A stretch of DNA of 64,000 bases from Magnetaquicoccus sp039908525 (GTDB lineage Bacteria > Pseudomonadota > Magnetococcia > Magnetococcales > Magnetaquicoccaceae). A model generated the notes under the pieces. That model was not told the origin of the DNA. It saw only the letters and a program-made list of their open reading frames with translations, and did not search any database. This document shows, piece after piece, positions 1-9,728 of this stretch. Where the stretch lies: the NCBI GenBank assembly GCA_039908525.1, contig JAMOAY010000017.1, forward strand, positions 1-64,000, given 5' to 3'. A program made the translations under genes and the position numbers. The number at the start of each line of letters is the position of its first letter. The stretch's first letter is position 1.

Positions 1-1056
1 CACGAGATCTCCCAACCCCATGATCTTCTGTTCAAGGCGCTCATGTCACACCCGGAGACGGCCGGCGCCTTTCTGCGGGAGAGTCTGCCGCCGGAGGTCG
101 CGTCTCTGCTGGCGCCCGAGCCGCCGCAACTGGTAGAGGGATCTTTCGTAGAGGAGCGGTTGCGACCCTATTTTTCGGACCGTCTGTTCCAAACCAGAAC
201 GGTCACCGGCCGCTCTTTGCTGCTGTATACCCTGGTGGAGCATAAAAGCTACGAAGACGAAAAGGTGGGCTGGCAGTTCTGTCGGGGAATCTATGCCTGC
301 ATGGAACAGGCCGTCCGTGCGGATGCGCAGTGGCGCACCTTGCCGGCCGTGTTGCCACTGCTCCTCTACCATGGGCAGAAAGCGTGGCGGATTCCCAACG
401 AGTTGCTGTTCCTGGTGGATGCGGATGAGGCCCTGCGTCCCTGGCTGTTGAATTTCCGTTTCCCGGTGCTGGACATTGGACCCATCCCGGATGCGCAACT
501 GTCGCAACATGCCCGGTTGCGGGCCGGTTTGATGGCGTTGAAATACGGAACACGCGATCCGCAAACGCAAATGGAGGCTCTGGAAAACATCACGGCCGCC
601 CTGGTCGATGCCCCGGAGCTGTTGGTGTCGGTACTGCTGTATCTGCTGACCACTTTCCCATACCTCGACGAAAAACATGTGCAGCAGGTTGTGCGCTGCG
701 TCAACCCGCAGGAGGAGGCTGAGATGATATCACGCTTTGCACAGGAGATACTGTCCGGAGACAAGCCGAAATGGGTCGCCATGGTGCGTCAGGAGGGCGA
801 GCAGAAGGGCCGGCAAGAGGGCCGGCAAGAGGGAGAGCAGAAGGGCCGGCAGGAGGGAGAGCAGAAGGGCCGGCAGAAGGGCCGGCAGGAGGGCGAGGCC
901 GCCCTTCTGACCCGTTTGCTGCAACGCCGTTTCGGCGACCTGCCTGCATGGGCCAGTGAAAAGATTGCCACGGCCGAACCGCCCGTGCTGGAAGAGTGGA
1001 GCCTGCGGATCCTGGATGCCCCAACCCTGGAGAGTGTCCTGGCGGATCCGTCGTGA
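1..1056 (+). CDS. Rpn-family recombination-promoting nuclease / PD-(D/E)XK putative transposase, 5' end cut by the window
   Basis: The reading frame is already open at base 1 and reads HDLLFKAL just before the first in-window ATG (43), so the true start lies outside the window. HD-x-x-FK is the usual N-terminal signature of the Rpn (PF04754-like) family. Further on, SDRLF and the E-x-K of LVEHKS fit the PD-(D/E)XK nuclease core, and WQFCRGIYACMEQ follows as in the family. Family members are DNA endonucleases linked to RecA-independent recombination or phage defence. The C-terminal third carries a run of GRQEGEQK-type repeats (bases about 790-895), a charged, flexible linker common in this family, then a short helical tail. 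No partner gene is visible. The family call is fairly sure; its role in this cell is unknown. Confidence 0.85.
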   Translation, partial: HEISQPHDLLFKALMSHPETAGAFLRESLPPEVASLLAPEPPQLVEGSFVEERLRPYFSDRLFQTRTVTGRSLLLYTLVEHKSYEDEKVGWQFCRGIYACMEQAVRADAQWRTLPAVLPLLLYHGQKAWRIPNELLFLVDADEALRPWLLNFRFPVLDIGPIPDAQLSQHARLRAGLMALKYGTRDPQTQMEALENITAALVDAPELLVSVLLYLLTTFPYLDEKHVQQVVRCVNPQEEAEMISRFAQEILSGDKPKWVAMVRQEGEQKGRQEGRQEGEQKGRQEGEQKGRQKGRQEGEAALLTRLLQRRFGDLPAWASEKIATAEPPVLEEWSLRILDAPTLESVLADPS

Positions 1057-1129
1057 TACCAACCTGCCCATGTGCTTGCCCTGAGAATGGAGTGGCAGTG
1101 CGTGCAGCATTTGGCCGCCAGCCCTCCTC

Positions 1130-3340
1130 TTACGTCCCCTGCTCACCGTACACGACCACCCCGTTGCGGCCACCTTTTTTGACGACGTACATGGCATGGT
1201 CGGCCGCCTGCAGCAAATCGGCAATCGATTGGCCATGGGCGGGGAAGAGACTCAAGCCGATACTGGCGCCAATCTGACAGGCGTGGCCCCGGATGAGGAA
1301 CGGCTCGCCCAACGAGCGGACGATTTTGCCGCATACGGAAACAGCATTCTCCCGATCGCCGATCGCCGGCAGGATCAGGGTGAACTCATCCCCACCCAGA
1401 CGCGCCAACGTATCGGAATCGCGCAATTGCTGCCTTGTCCGGGTACTGACGGCCTGCAACAACAGATCCCCCGCCTCATGCCCCAGGGTGTCATTGACCT
1501 TCTTGAAATGGTCCAGGTCGATGAAACCAACAGCCAGGATCTGCTGATAGCGTGCTGCACGCCGGACCTCCTGATTCAACAACTCGTGAAACAGCATGCG
1601 GTTGGGCAAACCGGTCAGGGCATCGTGGCTGGCCATGTACTGCACCCGATCATCCGCCCGACCACGGTCGATCACACCCGCCAGGGTGTTGGCAATGGTG
1701 GTCAGAAAGGCCTCCTCTTCCGGATCATACGGATGACCATGGTCCACATAGAGATTGAGCACCCCCAGCAGCCTCTTCTGCAACAGGATGGGGACGCAAT
1801 AGTGACCATGATCCACGATGCCGTTGTAGGTGATATCATGCCGTGCATCCAACTGCGACGAGAAGACCACTTGCCTGCTTTGGGCCGCCCTGCCGCACAG
1901 ACAGAACCCGAAAGGTATCTGGTGACAGGCATGGAGCAGATGGCTGTGCAGATTTCTTTGCGCCACCATCTCCAGGTGCTCGTCCTCGGTGGCCAGGAAG
2001 ATGGAGCCCTTGTATTTCACCGCCAACCAGGGCACGGTGAGGATGATTTCCAGGGCGACTTCCAGCTTGCGGGAGAGACTCAAAGGTTCAATGCTGATCT
2101 CCAACAGGGCACTGATGGCAATCCTGTTGACATAGGCCCGCAGATCCCGCGCCTCCAGCATTTTGAGGTGGGTGATATCGCGAATGATGGCCGTGCAAAA
2201 GTTCTCACCGTGCCTCTGCCACTGGGAGATGGAGATCTCCACCGGCAGCCCCTGGCCATCACGACGCCTGCCAACCCCCCTCGAAACCGTGTACAGAGGT
2301 CCGTCCTGCCCGGAGGGTGGCGAGAGGAGTTTCATCCGCCAATCGGGGCCGAGCCAACTCTCGTCAAACAGGGCGGCGATCGAACCATGGTGCAAATCCC
2401 GTTCATGCCAGCCAAACATCTCCGCACACACATGGCTGCAGTAGTGGATCACCCCGTCGGCATCAAAAACCACCAGGGCATCGCGCAACGACTCGGTCAT
2501 GGCCCGCAGGCGCGCCTCGGTCTCCTGCAGGTCGGTGCGCTCCTTCGCCCGGGCACGGGAAACCCGAGCGTACAAACCGAGCAGCACCATCCCAAATCCC
2601 CAAAAGAAGGCGTGGGCGAGGGCGGTATTGCGCTGCAGGGTGGCCTCCGCCTGCCGAAAACCCCGCAGAGGCACCCGCACGCCGATCCCGCCGCGCACGT
2701 CACCCACCTTGTAACCCTGAAAGGCATGACATTTCAGACAGCCATCCTGGGTAACCATGGGTCGCATGAGCCGCAGGGTGGCATCCAGACCCTCGCCGAC
2801 CACCTCCATGGCCTCCTCTGTCCCGCTCTCGAACAGGCGCAACACCCTCTCCTCCCAGGGATCCGGGGCGTTGGCGGGGTTCAGCGGCTTGAGGGAGGTG
2901 ATTCTGCCCTGGGTACCATACGGGTCGGCATGCTCCTCCATGACCTGGCGCAGCATATAGGCGGGATTCATGAGGGTGAGGCGTTTTCCCGACGGGGTGC
3001 TGATATCCCGTTCCGGTATGTGGGCCAGATTGGGATTGGGAGGGGTCCGTTCGTCCACCGGCACATACACCCCACCGTGCCGGGTGGCCCACTGACGCAG
3101 GGAGAGATCCTTGGCAAAATTGGCACGGGCCGTGTTGACGGCCAGGGTCATCGTCTGTTGGGTCGCATCCTGGAGGCTGAGATGCAGGGAAAAGCCAACA
3201 GAAACGGTCAGGAGCACCGCCATGGAGAGGGTCCAGAACAGCAGGGAGGTCGCACACGAACTGCCGCGCCCCGCCAACACCATGCGGCGCAACGCGCCTC
3301 CCCATCCCGACGCCTCCCCCTCCAGGCGGCGCGCGCTCAT
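1130..3340 (-). CDS. Membrane diguanylate cyclase with haem-type DUF3365 sensor, PAS, GAF and GGDEF domains
   Basis: The predicted product makes cyclic di-GMP from two GTP at the inner membrane. Counting from the ATG at 3340: a membrane helix (about 30-52), a periplasmic Tll0287/DUF3365-like domain with a CxxCH haem-c motif (C201, C204, H205), a second helix (about 240-260), a PAS domain starting about 275, a GAF domain and a C-terminal GGDEF domain. The active loop RLGGDEF is intact, and RDSD lies five residues upstream, the position of the product-inhibition I-site. The covalent haem motif suggests redox or gas sensing (inference). An in-frame ATG at 3445 would add 35 residues of low-complexity, Pro/His/Cys-rich sequence; I prefer 3340 because the helix then lies near the N-terminus. 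It is divergent from the HD-GYP regulator, so synthesis and breakdown of the same second messenger face each other. Confidence 0.88.
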   Translation of the reverse strand: MSARRLEGEASGWGGALRRMVLAGRGSSCATSLLFWTLSMAVLLTVSVGFSLHLSLQDATQQTMTLAVNTARANFAKDLSLRQWATRHGGVYVPVDERTPPNPNLAHIPERDISTPSGKRLTLMNPAYMLRQVMEEHADPYGTQGRITSLKPLNPANAPDPWEERVLRLFESGTEEAMEVVGEGLDATLRLMRPMVTQDGCLKCHAFQGYKVGDVRGGIGVRVPLRGFRQAEATLQRNTALAHAFFWGFGMVLLGLYARVSRARAKERTDLQETEARLRAMTESLRDALVVFDADGVIHYCSHVCAEMFGWHERDLHHGSIAALFDESWLGPDWRMKLLSPPSGQDGPLYTVSRGVGRRRDGQGLPVEISISQWQRHGENFCTAIIRDITHLKMLEARDLRAYVNRIAISALLEISIEPLSLSRKLEVALEIILTVPWLAVKYKGSIFLATEDEHLEMVAQRNLHSHLLHACHQIPFGFCLCGRAAQSRQVVFSSQLDARHDITYNGIVDHGHYCVPILLQKRLLGVLNLYVDHGHPYDPEEEAFLTTIANTLAGVIDRGRADDRVQYMASHDALTGLPNRMLFHELLNQEVRRAARYQQILAVGFIDLDHFKKVNDTLGHEAGDLLLQAVSTRTRQQLRDSDTLARLGGDEFTLILPAIGDRENAVSVCGKIVRSLGEPFLIRGHACQIGASIGLSLFPAHGQSIADLLQAADHAMYVVKKGGRNGVVVYGEQGT

Positions 3341-3689
3341 GTCACGGGCCCGCCCTGCCAGACACGCACAAGGGGCGCCGTGCCAACACCGAAACAGGGG
3401 ATGCGGATGGCCTCGTTCAGGTCGCTCAATGGGTGGATGGTGCACACGGCACGGCTCCTGGCGTCACAACATGATTTCTGACAATCGGCTCGTGGGACAT
3501 TATGCGTGTTTTGGATCCCGGGGACAACGGAAAATGGTGTACGACGGGTGACAGGTTTCTGGATTCTCCACCCATAAAGCCTATTGTTACCTTATTCAAT
3601 TCTGTGATAGGGTGTGTCACGGTTGTGTTTGGCCCAGTACCTTGTCTTGCCCCTCGGTCCCCTGTTCGTCCCCCTGCGAGGAGCCCGTT
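3341..3689. promoter_or_regulatory. Divergent intergenic region between the GGDEF gene and the HD-GYP regulator
   Basis: About 350 bases with no convincing gene. It must hold the promoters of both flanking cyclic-di-GMP genes. The middle part (about 3520-3615) is more AT-rich than its surroundings, but no clear -35/-10 pair could be picked by eye. If the GGDEF gene instead starts at 3445, the gap shrinks to about 245 bases. Confidence 0.4.
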
Positions 3690-4739
3690 GTGATACCTGC
3701 AAGAAAACCCGTCATCCTGGTGGTGGATGATACGAAGACCAACATCGATCTCCTGGTGCACCTGCTGGCCGATCTGTATGAGGTGAGCGTGGCCCTGGAC
3801 GGGGCGTCCGCCCTTGAACTGGTCATGGAGGATCCGCCGGATCTCATCCTGCTGGATGTCATGATGCCCGACATGGATGGTTATGAAACCTGCCGCCGCC
3901 TGAAGCTGCGGGCAGAGACCCGGGATATTCCAGTCATCTTTGTCACCGCCCGCAAGGAGGCGGTGGACGAGGAGCAGGGGCTCGCCCTGGGCGCGGTGGA
4001 CTATATCACCAAACCCTTCAGCCCGACGATCGTCAAGGCGCGGATCAAAACCCATCTGCAATTGAAGCAGGCCCACGATACGGTCAAGCGTCACAATCTG
4101 ATCCTGGAGGAGACCGTCCAGCAGCGCACCACCGAATTGCGCACCACCCAGTTGGCCATCGTGCACCGCCTGGGGCGGGCTGCGGAGTTTCGCGACAATG
4201 AAACCGGTCTGCATGTCATCCGCATGAGCCATTATGCCCACATCCTCGGCGTCGCCTGCGGCATGACGGAGGCCGAAAGCGGCCTGCTGCTGCACGCCGC
4301 CCCTCTGCACGACATCGGCAAGATCGGCATCCCCGACGGCATCCTGTTGAAACCGGGCAAACTCACGGCAGACGAATTCAAGATCATGCAGACCCACCCG
4401 GAAATCGGGGCCGCCATCATCGGCAAGGACGAGTCGCCGTTGCTGAAGATGGCCTTCCTGATCGCCTATACGCACCATGAAAAATGGGATGGCAGCGGCT
4501 ATCCCCGCAGTCTGCGGGGCGACGAGATCCCTCTGGTGGGGCGGGTGGTTGCCATCGGGGATGTTTTTGATGCGCTGACCACCCAACGCCCCTACAAGGA
4601 GGCCTGGCCGGTCAGTCAGGCCGTTGAGCTGCTGCAACAAGGGAGCGGTCACCATTTCGACCCCGATCTGGTGCACCTGTTCCTCGACAGGATGCCGGAG
4701 ATTCTGTTGATCAAAGAGAAGTTTGGCGAGCATTCGTAG
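3690..4739 (+). CDS. Response regulator with HD-GYP cyclic-di-GMP phosphodiesterase domain (RpfG-like)
   Basis: A 349-residue regulator. The receiver domain occupies residues 6-120 (acidic pair VDD at 12-14, phospho-acceptor D56 in LLDVMMPD, KPF at 108-110), a helical linker follows, then an HD-GYP domain. HD is at 207-208 (LHDIGKIGIPDG) and the signature HHEKWDGSGYP at 262-272, all intact, so hydrolysis of cyclic di-GMP is expected. The start is taken as GTG 3690 because GAGGAG lies about six bases upstream; an earlier in-frame ATG at 3612 would add 26 Cys/Pro-rich residues with no homology. The hybrid kinase starts only 27 bases after the stop, so the pair is probably one operon, and the HPt domain of that kinase is the natural phosphodonor (inference from RpfC/RpfG). 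Confidence 0.92.
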   Translation: MIPARKPVILVVDDTKTNIDLLVHLLADLYEVSVALDGASALELVMEDPPDLILLDVMMPDMDGYETCRRLKLRAETRDIPVIFVTARKEAVDEEQGLALGAVDYITKPFSPTIVKARIKTHLQLKQAHDTVKRHNLILEETVQQRTTELRTTQLAIVHRLGRAAEFRDNETGLHVIRMSHYAHILGVACGMTEAESGLLLHAAPLHDIGKIGIPDGILLKPGKLTADEFKIMQTHPEIGAAIIGKDESPLLKMAFLIAYTHHEKWDGSGYPRSLRGDEIPLVGRVVAIGDVFDALTTQRPYKEAWPVSQAVELLQQGSGHHFDPDLVHLFLDRMPEILLIKEKFGEHS

Positions 4740-4766
4740 AAGGTGACTGCACAGGAGCGCCGTGCC

Positions 4767-7700
4767 ATGTCCTGGCGACCCCAGACCATTCGTACCAAAC
4801 TGCTGGTGGCCTTTCTGGCCATCGCCACCTTCCTGCTGGGCATGATGCTCTCCTACTACCGGATCCTGATGGACGCGCGCGACAACGCCCAACGGGGCAT
4901 GAGTCAGCGATGGACGGACATAGAGCTGTCGGAAAGCATCTACGAGGCCATGCTGCGGGCCCAACAGTGGCAAGAATATATCCGTTCGCCCAAGGTGGTG
5001 GAGTTTCTGGTCAAGGAGGCCATCTCCCAGGCGGAACAGTTGCAAGCCCGACAACACTCCTCCGGCAACCAGGAAAAGGTGTTGCTGGCCGTGGAGATCA
5101 TCCAGGGCATGGAGGAGTTTCGCGAGGCATTCTACACCGCCGTGGAACTCCTGGAGGCCAAAGGCATGGACGAGGAGTCCGGTCTGTTGGGCAGCATGCG
5201 GCAGGCCGCCCACGACCTGGAGGAGCGCTTGCAGAAGCTGGACCAGACCCCGGCCCGGATACCTCACTCTTCCAACACCTACCTGACCATTCGTCGCCAC
5301 GAAAAGGATTATCTGAGCCGCAGGAACGAAAAATATCTCCATCGCATCGCCGACCGACTGGGTGACCTGCGGGCCAGCGTGGCCGCCGCGCAGATCTCGA
5401 CCGAAGAGAAGACCGAGCTGTTGGCCGATCTCAATCGATACGAACGGGCCTTTCTGAACCTGGTCCACCAGGATCAGCTGGTCACTGAGCAGACCGAGGT
5501 CATGGCCGGCAAGGTGCACATGGTCAAAAAGCTGTGCATCCAGCTCATCCAGCAAACCAAGCAGGCCATGACAACCCAATCCACCCATATCTGGGCCGAC
5601 CTGTCCCACCACATCGCGTGGGGCTTGTGGTTTTCGGTGACCGTGCTGGTCGTGGGACTGCTGCTGGTCGGCCTGATCGTCAACCGGCATATCGTCGAGC
5701 CACTGTTGTACCTCAAAAGAGCCGCCATCCGTATCGGTCAGGGGGAGCGCTGGCAGCTGGAGATGCAGACCCGGGATGAGATCGGCGACCTGGGCAACGC
5801 CTTCCAGGCCATGGTGGAGGATCTGCACCGGCACTCTCTGGCCCTGACCGAGGCCAAGTCGTATACCGACAACATCTTTTCATCCATGACCGACACCCTG
5901 CTGGTCACCACCGTGGCCGGGGTGATTCAACGGATCAATCGAGTCGATTTGCTGGGCTACAGCATGCAGGAGCTGCTGGGTTCCCAGGTCTCCCATCTGT
6001 TTCTGGCCCAGCACGCCGAGTCGGACGCGCCCCCCGTTCCCTTCCAGCCGCAGACAGCGACGGCCAGCCTGGAGGCCCGCTTGATACGGAAGGGCGGGGC
6101 ACAGCTGCCGGTGCTGATCTCCTGCGCCCTCATGCGCCCACGGTCGGATGGCGAGAGCCTGCTGATCATGGTCATCAAAGATATCACCCAAATCAAGAAG
6201 TTCCAGGAAGAGCTGGAGCGTTCCCGGCAGAAGGCAGAGGTCGCCAACCAGGCAAAAAGCTATTTCGTGGCCAACATCAGCCATGAAATTCGCACCCCCA
6301 TGAACGCCATTCTCAACATGGCCTATCTCTGTCTGCACACCGAAACCACACCGCAACAGCGGGATTATCTGGAAAAGATCCACCATGCCGCCCAGTCTTT
6401 GCTGCACATCGTCAACGATGTGCTGGATTTTTCCAAGATCGAGGCCGGCAAGATGGAGATGGAACGCATTGTCTTCCATCTGGACGATGTGCTGAGCGAT
6501 ATCTCCACCCTGATGACCGGCAACACCCTCTCCACGGAGGTGGAGATGATCTTTGCCACGGCACGCGGGGTGCCCCGCACCCTGCTGGGCGATCCCACCC
6601 GGCTGGGCCAGGTACTGGTCAATCTGGTCAACAATGCACGCAAGTTCACCCCTTCCGGCGAGATCGTTCTCAGCATAGAACGGCGGGACGAGACGGCAGA
6701 GGGGGTCAGCCTCCATTTTTCGGTCAGGGACACGGGGATCGGCATGACGCTCGAACAGCAGGAGCGGCTGTTCCAGGCATTTTCACAGGCCGACAACTCC
6801 ACCACCCGCAAATATGGCGGGACTGGCCTGGGCCTGGTCATCAGCAAACGGCTGGTGGAGGGGATGGGCGGCGCCCTGCAGGTGGAGAGCCAACCGGGCC
6901 AGGGCAGCACCTTCTCCTTCACGCTTCCCTTTGCCCTGCCCGAGCATCACCGGCGGCGCACGCTGCTGCTGCCCGAAGATATCCAGCAAAAGCGGGTTCT
7001 GATCATCGACGACAACCACTCCAGTCAAAAAATGTTGCGGACGGCTCTGGAGTCCTTCTCCTTCCATGTTGGCCTGGCCTCTTCGGGCATGGAGGGGCTG
7101 CTGGCGCTGGAGAAGGCCACCCAGGCCGGGCACCCCTTCGACCTGCTGCTGCTGGATTGGCACATGCCCCAACTGGATGGCGTGCAAACCCTGCACTGTC
7201 TGCTGGCCACGGAACAACCCGTCCAGCCACCAATCCTGTTCATGGTACCCCGGGCCAGACAGGCCGCCATTCAACAACAGATGGGCCCGTGGCAACCGAG
7301 CGGTTTTCTCGACAAACCGGTCAAACTGTCCACCCTGTTCGACACCGTCATGCATCTTTTTGGCAAACAGATCACGCCACCCGCAGCCGGCGGAGCGCAC
7401 ATCGAACCGCCCCTGCACCCCAATCAAAGCATCGTCGGCGCTCGGGTGTTGCTGGTGGAGGACAATGAGATCAACCAGCAGGTTGGTCAGGGTCTGTTGC
7501 AGATGGCGGGTGTGCTGGTGGAGGTTGCCAGCGACGGCCGGCAGGCGGTGAACAAGGTGGCGCGGGGCAGCTTCGAGCTGGTGCTGATGGATCTGCAAAT
7601 TCCGGTGCTGGATGGTTATCAGGCGACCCGGGAGATCCGTGCCCTGCCGCACGGGGCCACGCTGCCCATCGTTGCCATGACCGCCAATGTCCTGGTCCAG

Positions 7701-8534
7701 GATCTGGCCCGTTGCTGGGAGGCGGGGATGGATGACCATGTCGCCAAACCGATCGATCCCAATCAGCTGTTCCTCGCCCTGAACAAATGGATCAAACCCA
7801 GAGAGCGGCAACAGCCCGCGACGGAACCGACGGGGGAGGCAGTCCGGTCGGCAGACCGGGATGCCCTGGAGGCGTGCCCTGTCGTGCCGGGCATCGACAC
7901 CCGATGCGGATTGGATCACGCCGCCGGCAGCACCCGGCTCTACCGTTCCCTGTTGGAGGGGTGGGTCAACCATCATCTCCAGGATCTGGATGAGCTGCAG
8001 GCAACTTTGGAGAGTGGCCGGCAGAGCCGGGCCATGCAGCTGCTCCACACCCTGAAAGGGGTGGCCGGCACCCTGGGGGCAACCCGCCTCGCCGCCCTGG
8101 CAGCCGAAGTGGAATCCTGTCTGCGGCGCAATGAGAACCTGGGCCCCTATGCGCTCACCCCCGCTTTTCGGGAGGAGTTCGTCCGGGTGGCGGCATCGGT
8201 CCAGAGGCTGCTGACCCCCCTGCCCAAGACAGAGGCAGCAACATCCACAACGCAACCGCCCAGGGAGGATCCCGCCCTGTTGCTGCAGATCCTGACCAAC
8301 CTGTTGCCCCACGTGGAGAAGAGAAGACCCAAACATTGCGAGCCGTTCCTGGCCCAGTTGGCGCAACTGAGCCCACCGCCCGACATGATGCGCGAGATCG
8401 GACAGCTCTGCACATGCATCCAACACTACCAGATGAAGGAGGCCATGCCCCTCCTGGAGACAATGATCAGCCGTTTGCGTGGTCGGGTGAGTACTGCCAC
8501 GCTCCTGTCCATGAGTCCGGTGGAACAGACATGA
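4767..8534 (+). CDS. Hybrid sensor histidine kinase with HAMP, PAS, two receivers and HPt domain
   Basis: A 1,255-residue membrane phosphorelay protein. In order: helix near residue 10-30, a long helical periplasmic sensor, second helix about 285-310, HAMP, PAS, HisKA with H506 in SHEIRTPMNA, HATPase (N-box NLVNNARKFT, DTGIGM, GGTGLGL), receiver 1 with D797 (LLLLDWHMP), receiver 2 with D942 (LVLMDLQIP), and a C-terminal HPt with H1094 in LLHTLKGVAGT. All phospho-relay residues are present. The start is ATG 4767, preceded at nine bases by AGGAG; an in-frame GTG at 4743 sits directly on a purine run and is less likely. A further 120 or so residues after the HPt have no clear domain. With the preceding HD-GYP regulator it forms a likely signalling pair controlling cyclic di-GMP breakdown. 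The signal is unknown. Confidence 0.92.
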   Translation: MSWRPQTIRTKLLVAFLAIATFLLGMMLSYYRILMDARDNAQRGMSQRWTDIELSESIYEAMLRAQQWQEYIRSPKVVEFLVKEAISQAEQLQARQHSSGNQEKVLLAVEIIQGMEEFREAFYTAVELLEAKGMDEESGLLGSMRQAAHDLEERLQKLDQTPARIPHSSNTYLTIRRHEKDYLSRRNEKYLHRIADRLGDLRASVAAAQISTEEKTELLADLNRYERAFLNLVHQDQLVTEQTEVMAGKVHMVKKLCIQLIQQTKQAMTTQSTHIWADLSHHIAWGLWFSVTVLVVGLLLVGLIVNRHIVEPLLYLKRAAIRIGQGERWQLEMQTRDEIGDLGNAFQAMVEDLHRHSLALTEAKSYTDNIFSSMTDTLLVTTVAGVIQRINRVDLLGYSMQELLGSQVSHLFLAQHAESDAPPVPFQPQTATASLEARLIRKGGAQLPVLISCALMRPRSDGESLLIMVIKDITQIKKFQEELERSRQKAEVANQAKSYFVANISHEIRTPMNAILNMAYLCLHTETTPQQRDYLEKIHHAAQSLLHIVNDVLDFSKIEAGKMEMERIVFHLDDVLSDISTLMTGNTLSTEVEMIFATARGVPRTLLGDPTRLGQVLVNLVNNARKFTPSGEIVLSIERRDETAEGVSLHFSVRDTGIGMTLEQQERLFQAFSQADNSTTRKYGGTGLGLVISKRLVEGMGGALQVESQPGQGSTFSFTLPFALPEHHRRRTLLLPEDIQQKRVLIIDDNHSSQKMLRTALESFSFHVGLASSGMEGLLALEKATQAGHPFDLLLLDWHMPQLDGVQTLHCLLATEQPVQPPILFMVPRARQAAIQQQMGPWQPSGFLDKPVKLSTLFDTVMHLFGKQITPPAAGGAHIEPPLHPNQSIVGARVLLVEDNEINQQVGQGLLQMAGVLVEVASDGRQAVNKVARGSFELVLMDLQIPVLDGYQATREIRALPHGATLPIVAMTANVLVQDLARCWEAGMDDHVAKPIDPNQLFLALNKWIKPRERQQPATEPTGEAVRSADRDALEACPVVPGIDTRCGLDHAAGSTRLYRSLLEGWVNHHLQDLDELQATLESGRQSRAMQLLHTLKGVAGTLGATRLAALAAEVESCLRRNENLGPYALTPAFREEFVRVAASVQRLLTPLPKTEAATSTTQPPREDPALLLQILTNLLPHVEKRRPKHCEPFLAQLAQLSPPPDMMREIGQLCTCIQHYQMKEAMPLLETMISRLRGRVSTATLLSMSPVEQT

Positions 8535-8567
8535 AAATGGCCTGCGCGGATGAAGCGTTTGAACCCG

Positions 8568-9728
8568 TCATGTTTTCGAGTAATCCAGGCGATGGCCATA
8601 TTCCATTTCATATATTTCAAAGATGGTGATGGCCATGGCAGCGATCAGGGGACCGAAAAAGAGGCCAAGGATACCGAAGGCCAGGATACCGCCCAGAGTG
8701 GATAAAACGGTGAGCAAGGTATGGGAGAGTGGCCCGGACTCCTGCCCAATCTCCATTTCTCCTCCCCCCATCTGCGCAAAGCGGGTGATGAGAACCGGTC
8801 GCAGCAGGTTATCCACAATAAAGCCGTTGACCACTCCCCCCCAAAAGATCAAAAAGCTGCCGGAAAACCACTGGTCGTGGGCCAGGAGCCAATAGGCGGC
8901 TGGCCCCCAAACAAGCATACCTCCCAGAATGGGCACGAAGGAGGTAACGGACACCGCCACACCAAGGGAAAACCAGGGCAGCCCCATGAAGGAGGTCACC
9001 AAAGAGATGGAAACCCCCTGGATGAGTGCCACTGACAGTGTAGAAATGGTGAGCACAGTAGCCAGCTTGGCAAAACGCTGCATGATGAAATCGTCCAGAT
9101 GATTGGCCAACGGAGAGATGATTTTGATCTGGTGTACCAGGGCAGGGCCATCCCGATACAAGAAGAAAAGGGCAAAGATGATGAGCATCAGAGAGGAAAA
9201 AAAGGCGGCCGTATTGCCAAAGATACCCTGGAATAAAAAGATGGAGAGGTTTTTAACCACCCCCGTCAGTTGGTCCAGATTGGCGGAAAATTGATCAACC
9301 AAAATCTCTCTCAACTCTTCAGGCAGAGGAAGTCGCACCAGCAGGCGTTCTTTGAGAGAGGCCAACTCGGCAGGGGAAAGAGCGATTATCTGATGTTTGA
9401 GATTGGTGACAAAGCGGCTGATACCAATGCCAGCCACAGAGAGCAGATAGACCACCGGACTGATGACGAGCATAAAGACCAGTCCGGTCATGATCAGGGA
9501 GGCTGATTGAGTTTTCAGTTGGTAGCGTGTCTGCAATCTGGTGAAAAGTGGGTAGGTGGAAGCGGCCAGCACGGTGGCCAGGAACAACCCAGGAAGAAAC
9601 GGCAGAAAAAGCCAAATCAGCCCGACGATGGCCAGAAGAAGAAGAATGGCAAGGAACCCCTCCTGAAAGATGGGTGGCGGGGTTTTGAGGGGATCCTGGT
9701 CGTGGGTGTGCATCTCCATCTCAACCAT
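8568..9728 (-). CDS. AI-2E family (PF01594-like) transporter permease
   Basis: Hydrophobic protein of about 386 residues with the layout of the AI-2E/UPF0118 family: a paired helix block at the N-terminus (LAILLLLAIVGLIWLFLPFL), a large soluble insert, then a bundle of helices with the family-typical GLPWFSLGVAVSVTSFVPILGG and a glycine-rich C-terminal helix (LGGILAFGILGLFFGP). The family includes TqsA, YdiK and sodium/proton antiporters, so the substrate cannot be told from sequence. Three in-frame ATGs lie within six codons (MVEMEM); no ribosome site separates them. It is convergent with the hybrid kinase and lies downstream of the repeat-protein gene on the same strand with a 210-base gap. 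Confidence 0.85.
   Translation of the reverse strand: MVEMEMHTHDQDPLKTPPPIFQEGFLAILLLLAIVGLIWLFLPFLPGLFLATVLAASTYPLFTRLQTRYQLKTQSASLIMTGLVFMLVISPVVYLLSVAGIGISRFVTNLKHQIIALSPAELASLKERLLVRLPLPEELREILVDQFSANLDQLTGVVKNLSIFLFQGIFGNTAAFFSSLMLIIFALFFLYRDGPALVHQIKIISPLANHLDDFIMQRFAKLATVLTISTLSVALIQGVSISLVTSFMGLPWFSLGVAVSVTSFVPILGGMLVWGPAAYWLLAHDQWFSGSFLIFWGGVVNGFIVDNLLRPVLITRFAQMGGGEMEIGQESGPLSHTLLTVLSTLGGILAFGILGLFFGPLIAAMAITIFEIYEMEYGHRLDYSKT

Noticed and set aside
1196..3481. Long plus-strand frame opposite the GGDEF gene
   Set aside because: The opposite strand encodes a complete multidomain protein with canonical motifs; this frame is a GC-driven shadow.
3426..5834. An 802-codon minus-strand frame opposite the HD-GYP and kinase genes
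   Set aside because: Its product is Gln/His/Leu-rich with no homology pattern, and both plus-strand genes have intact catalytic motifs.
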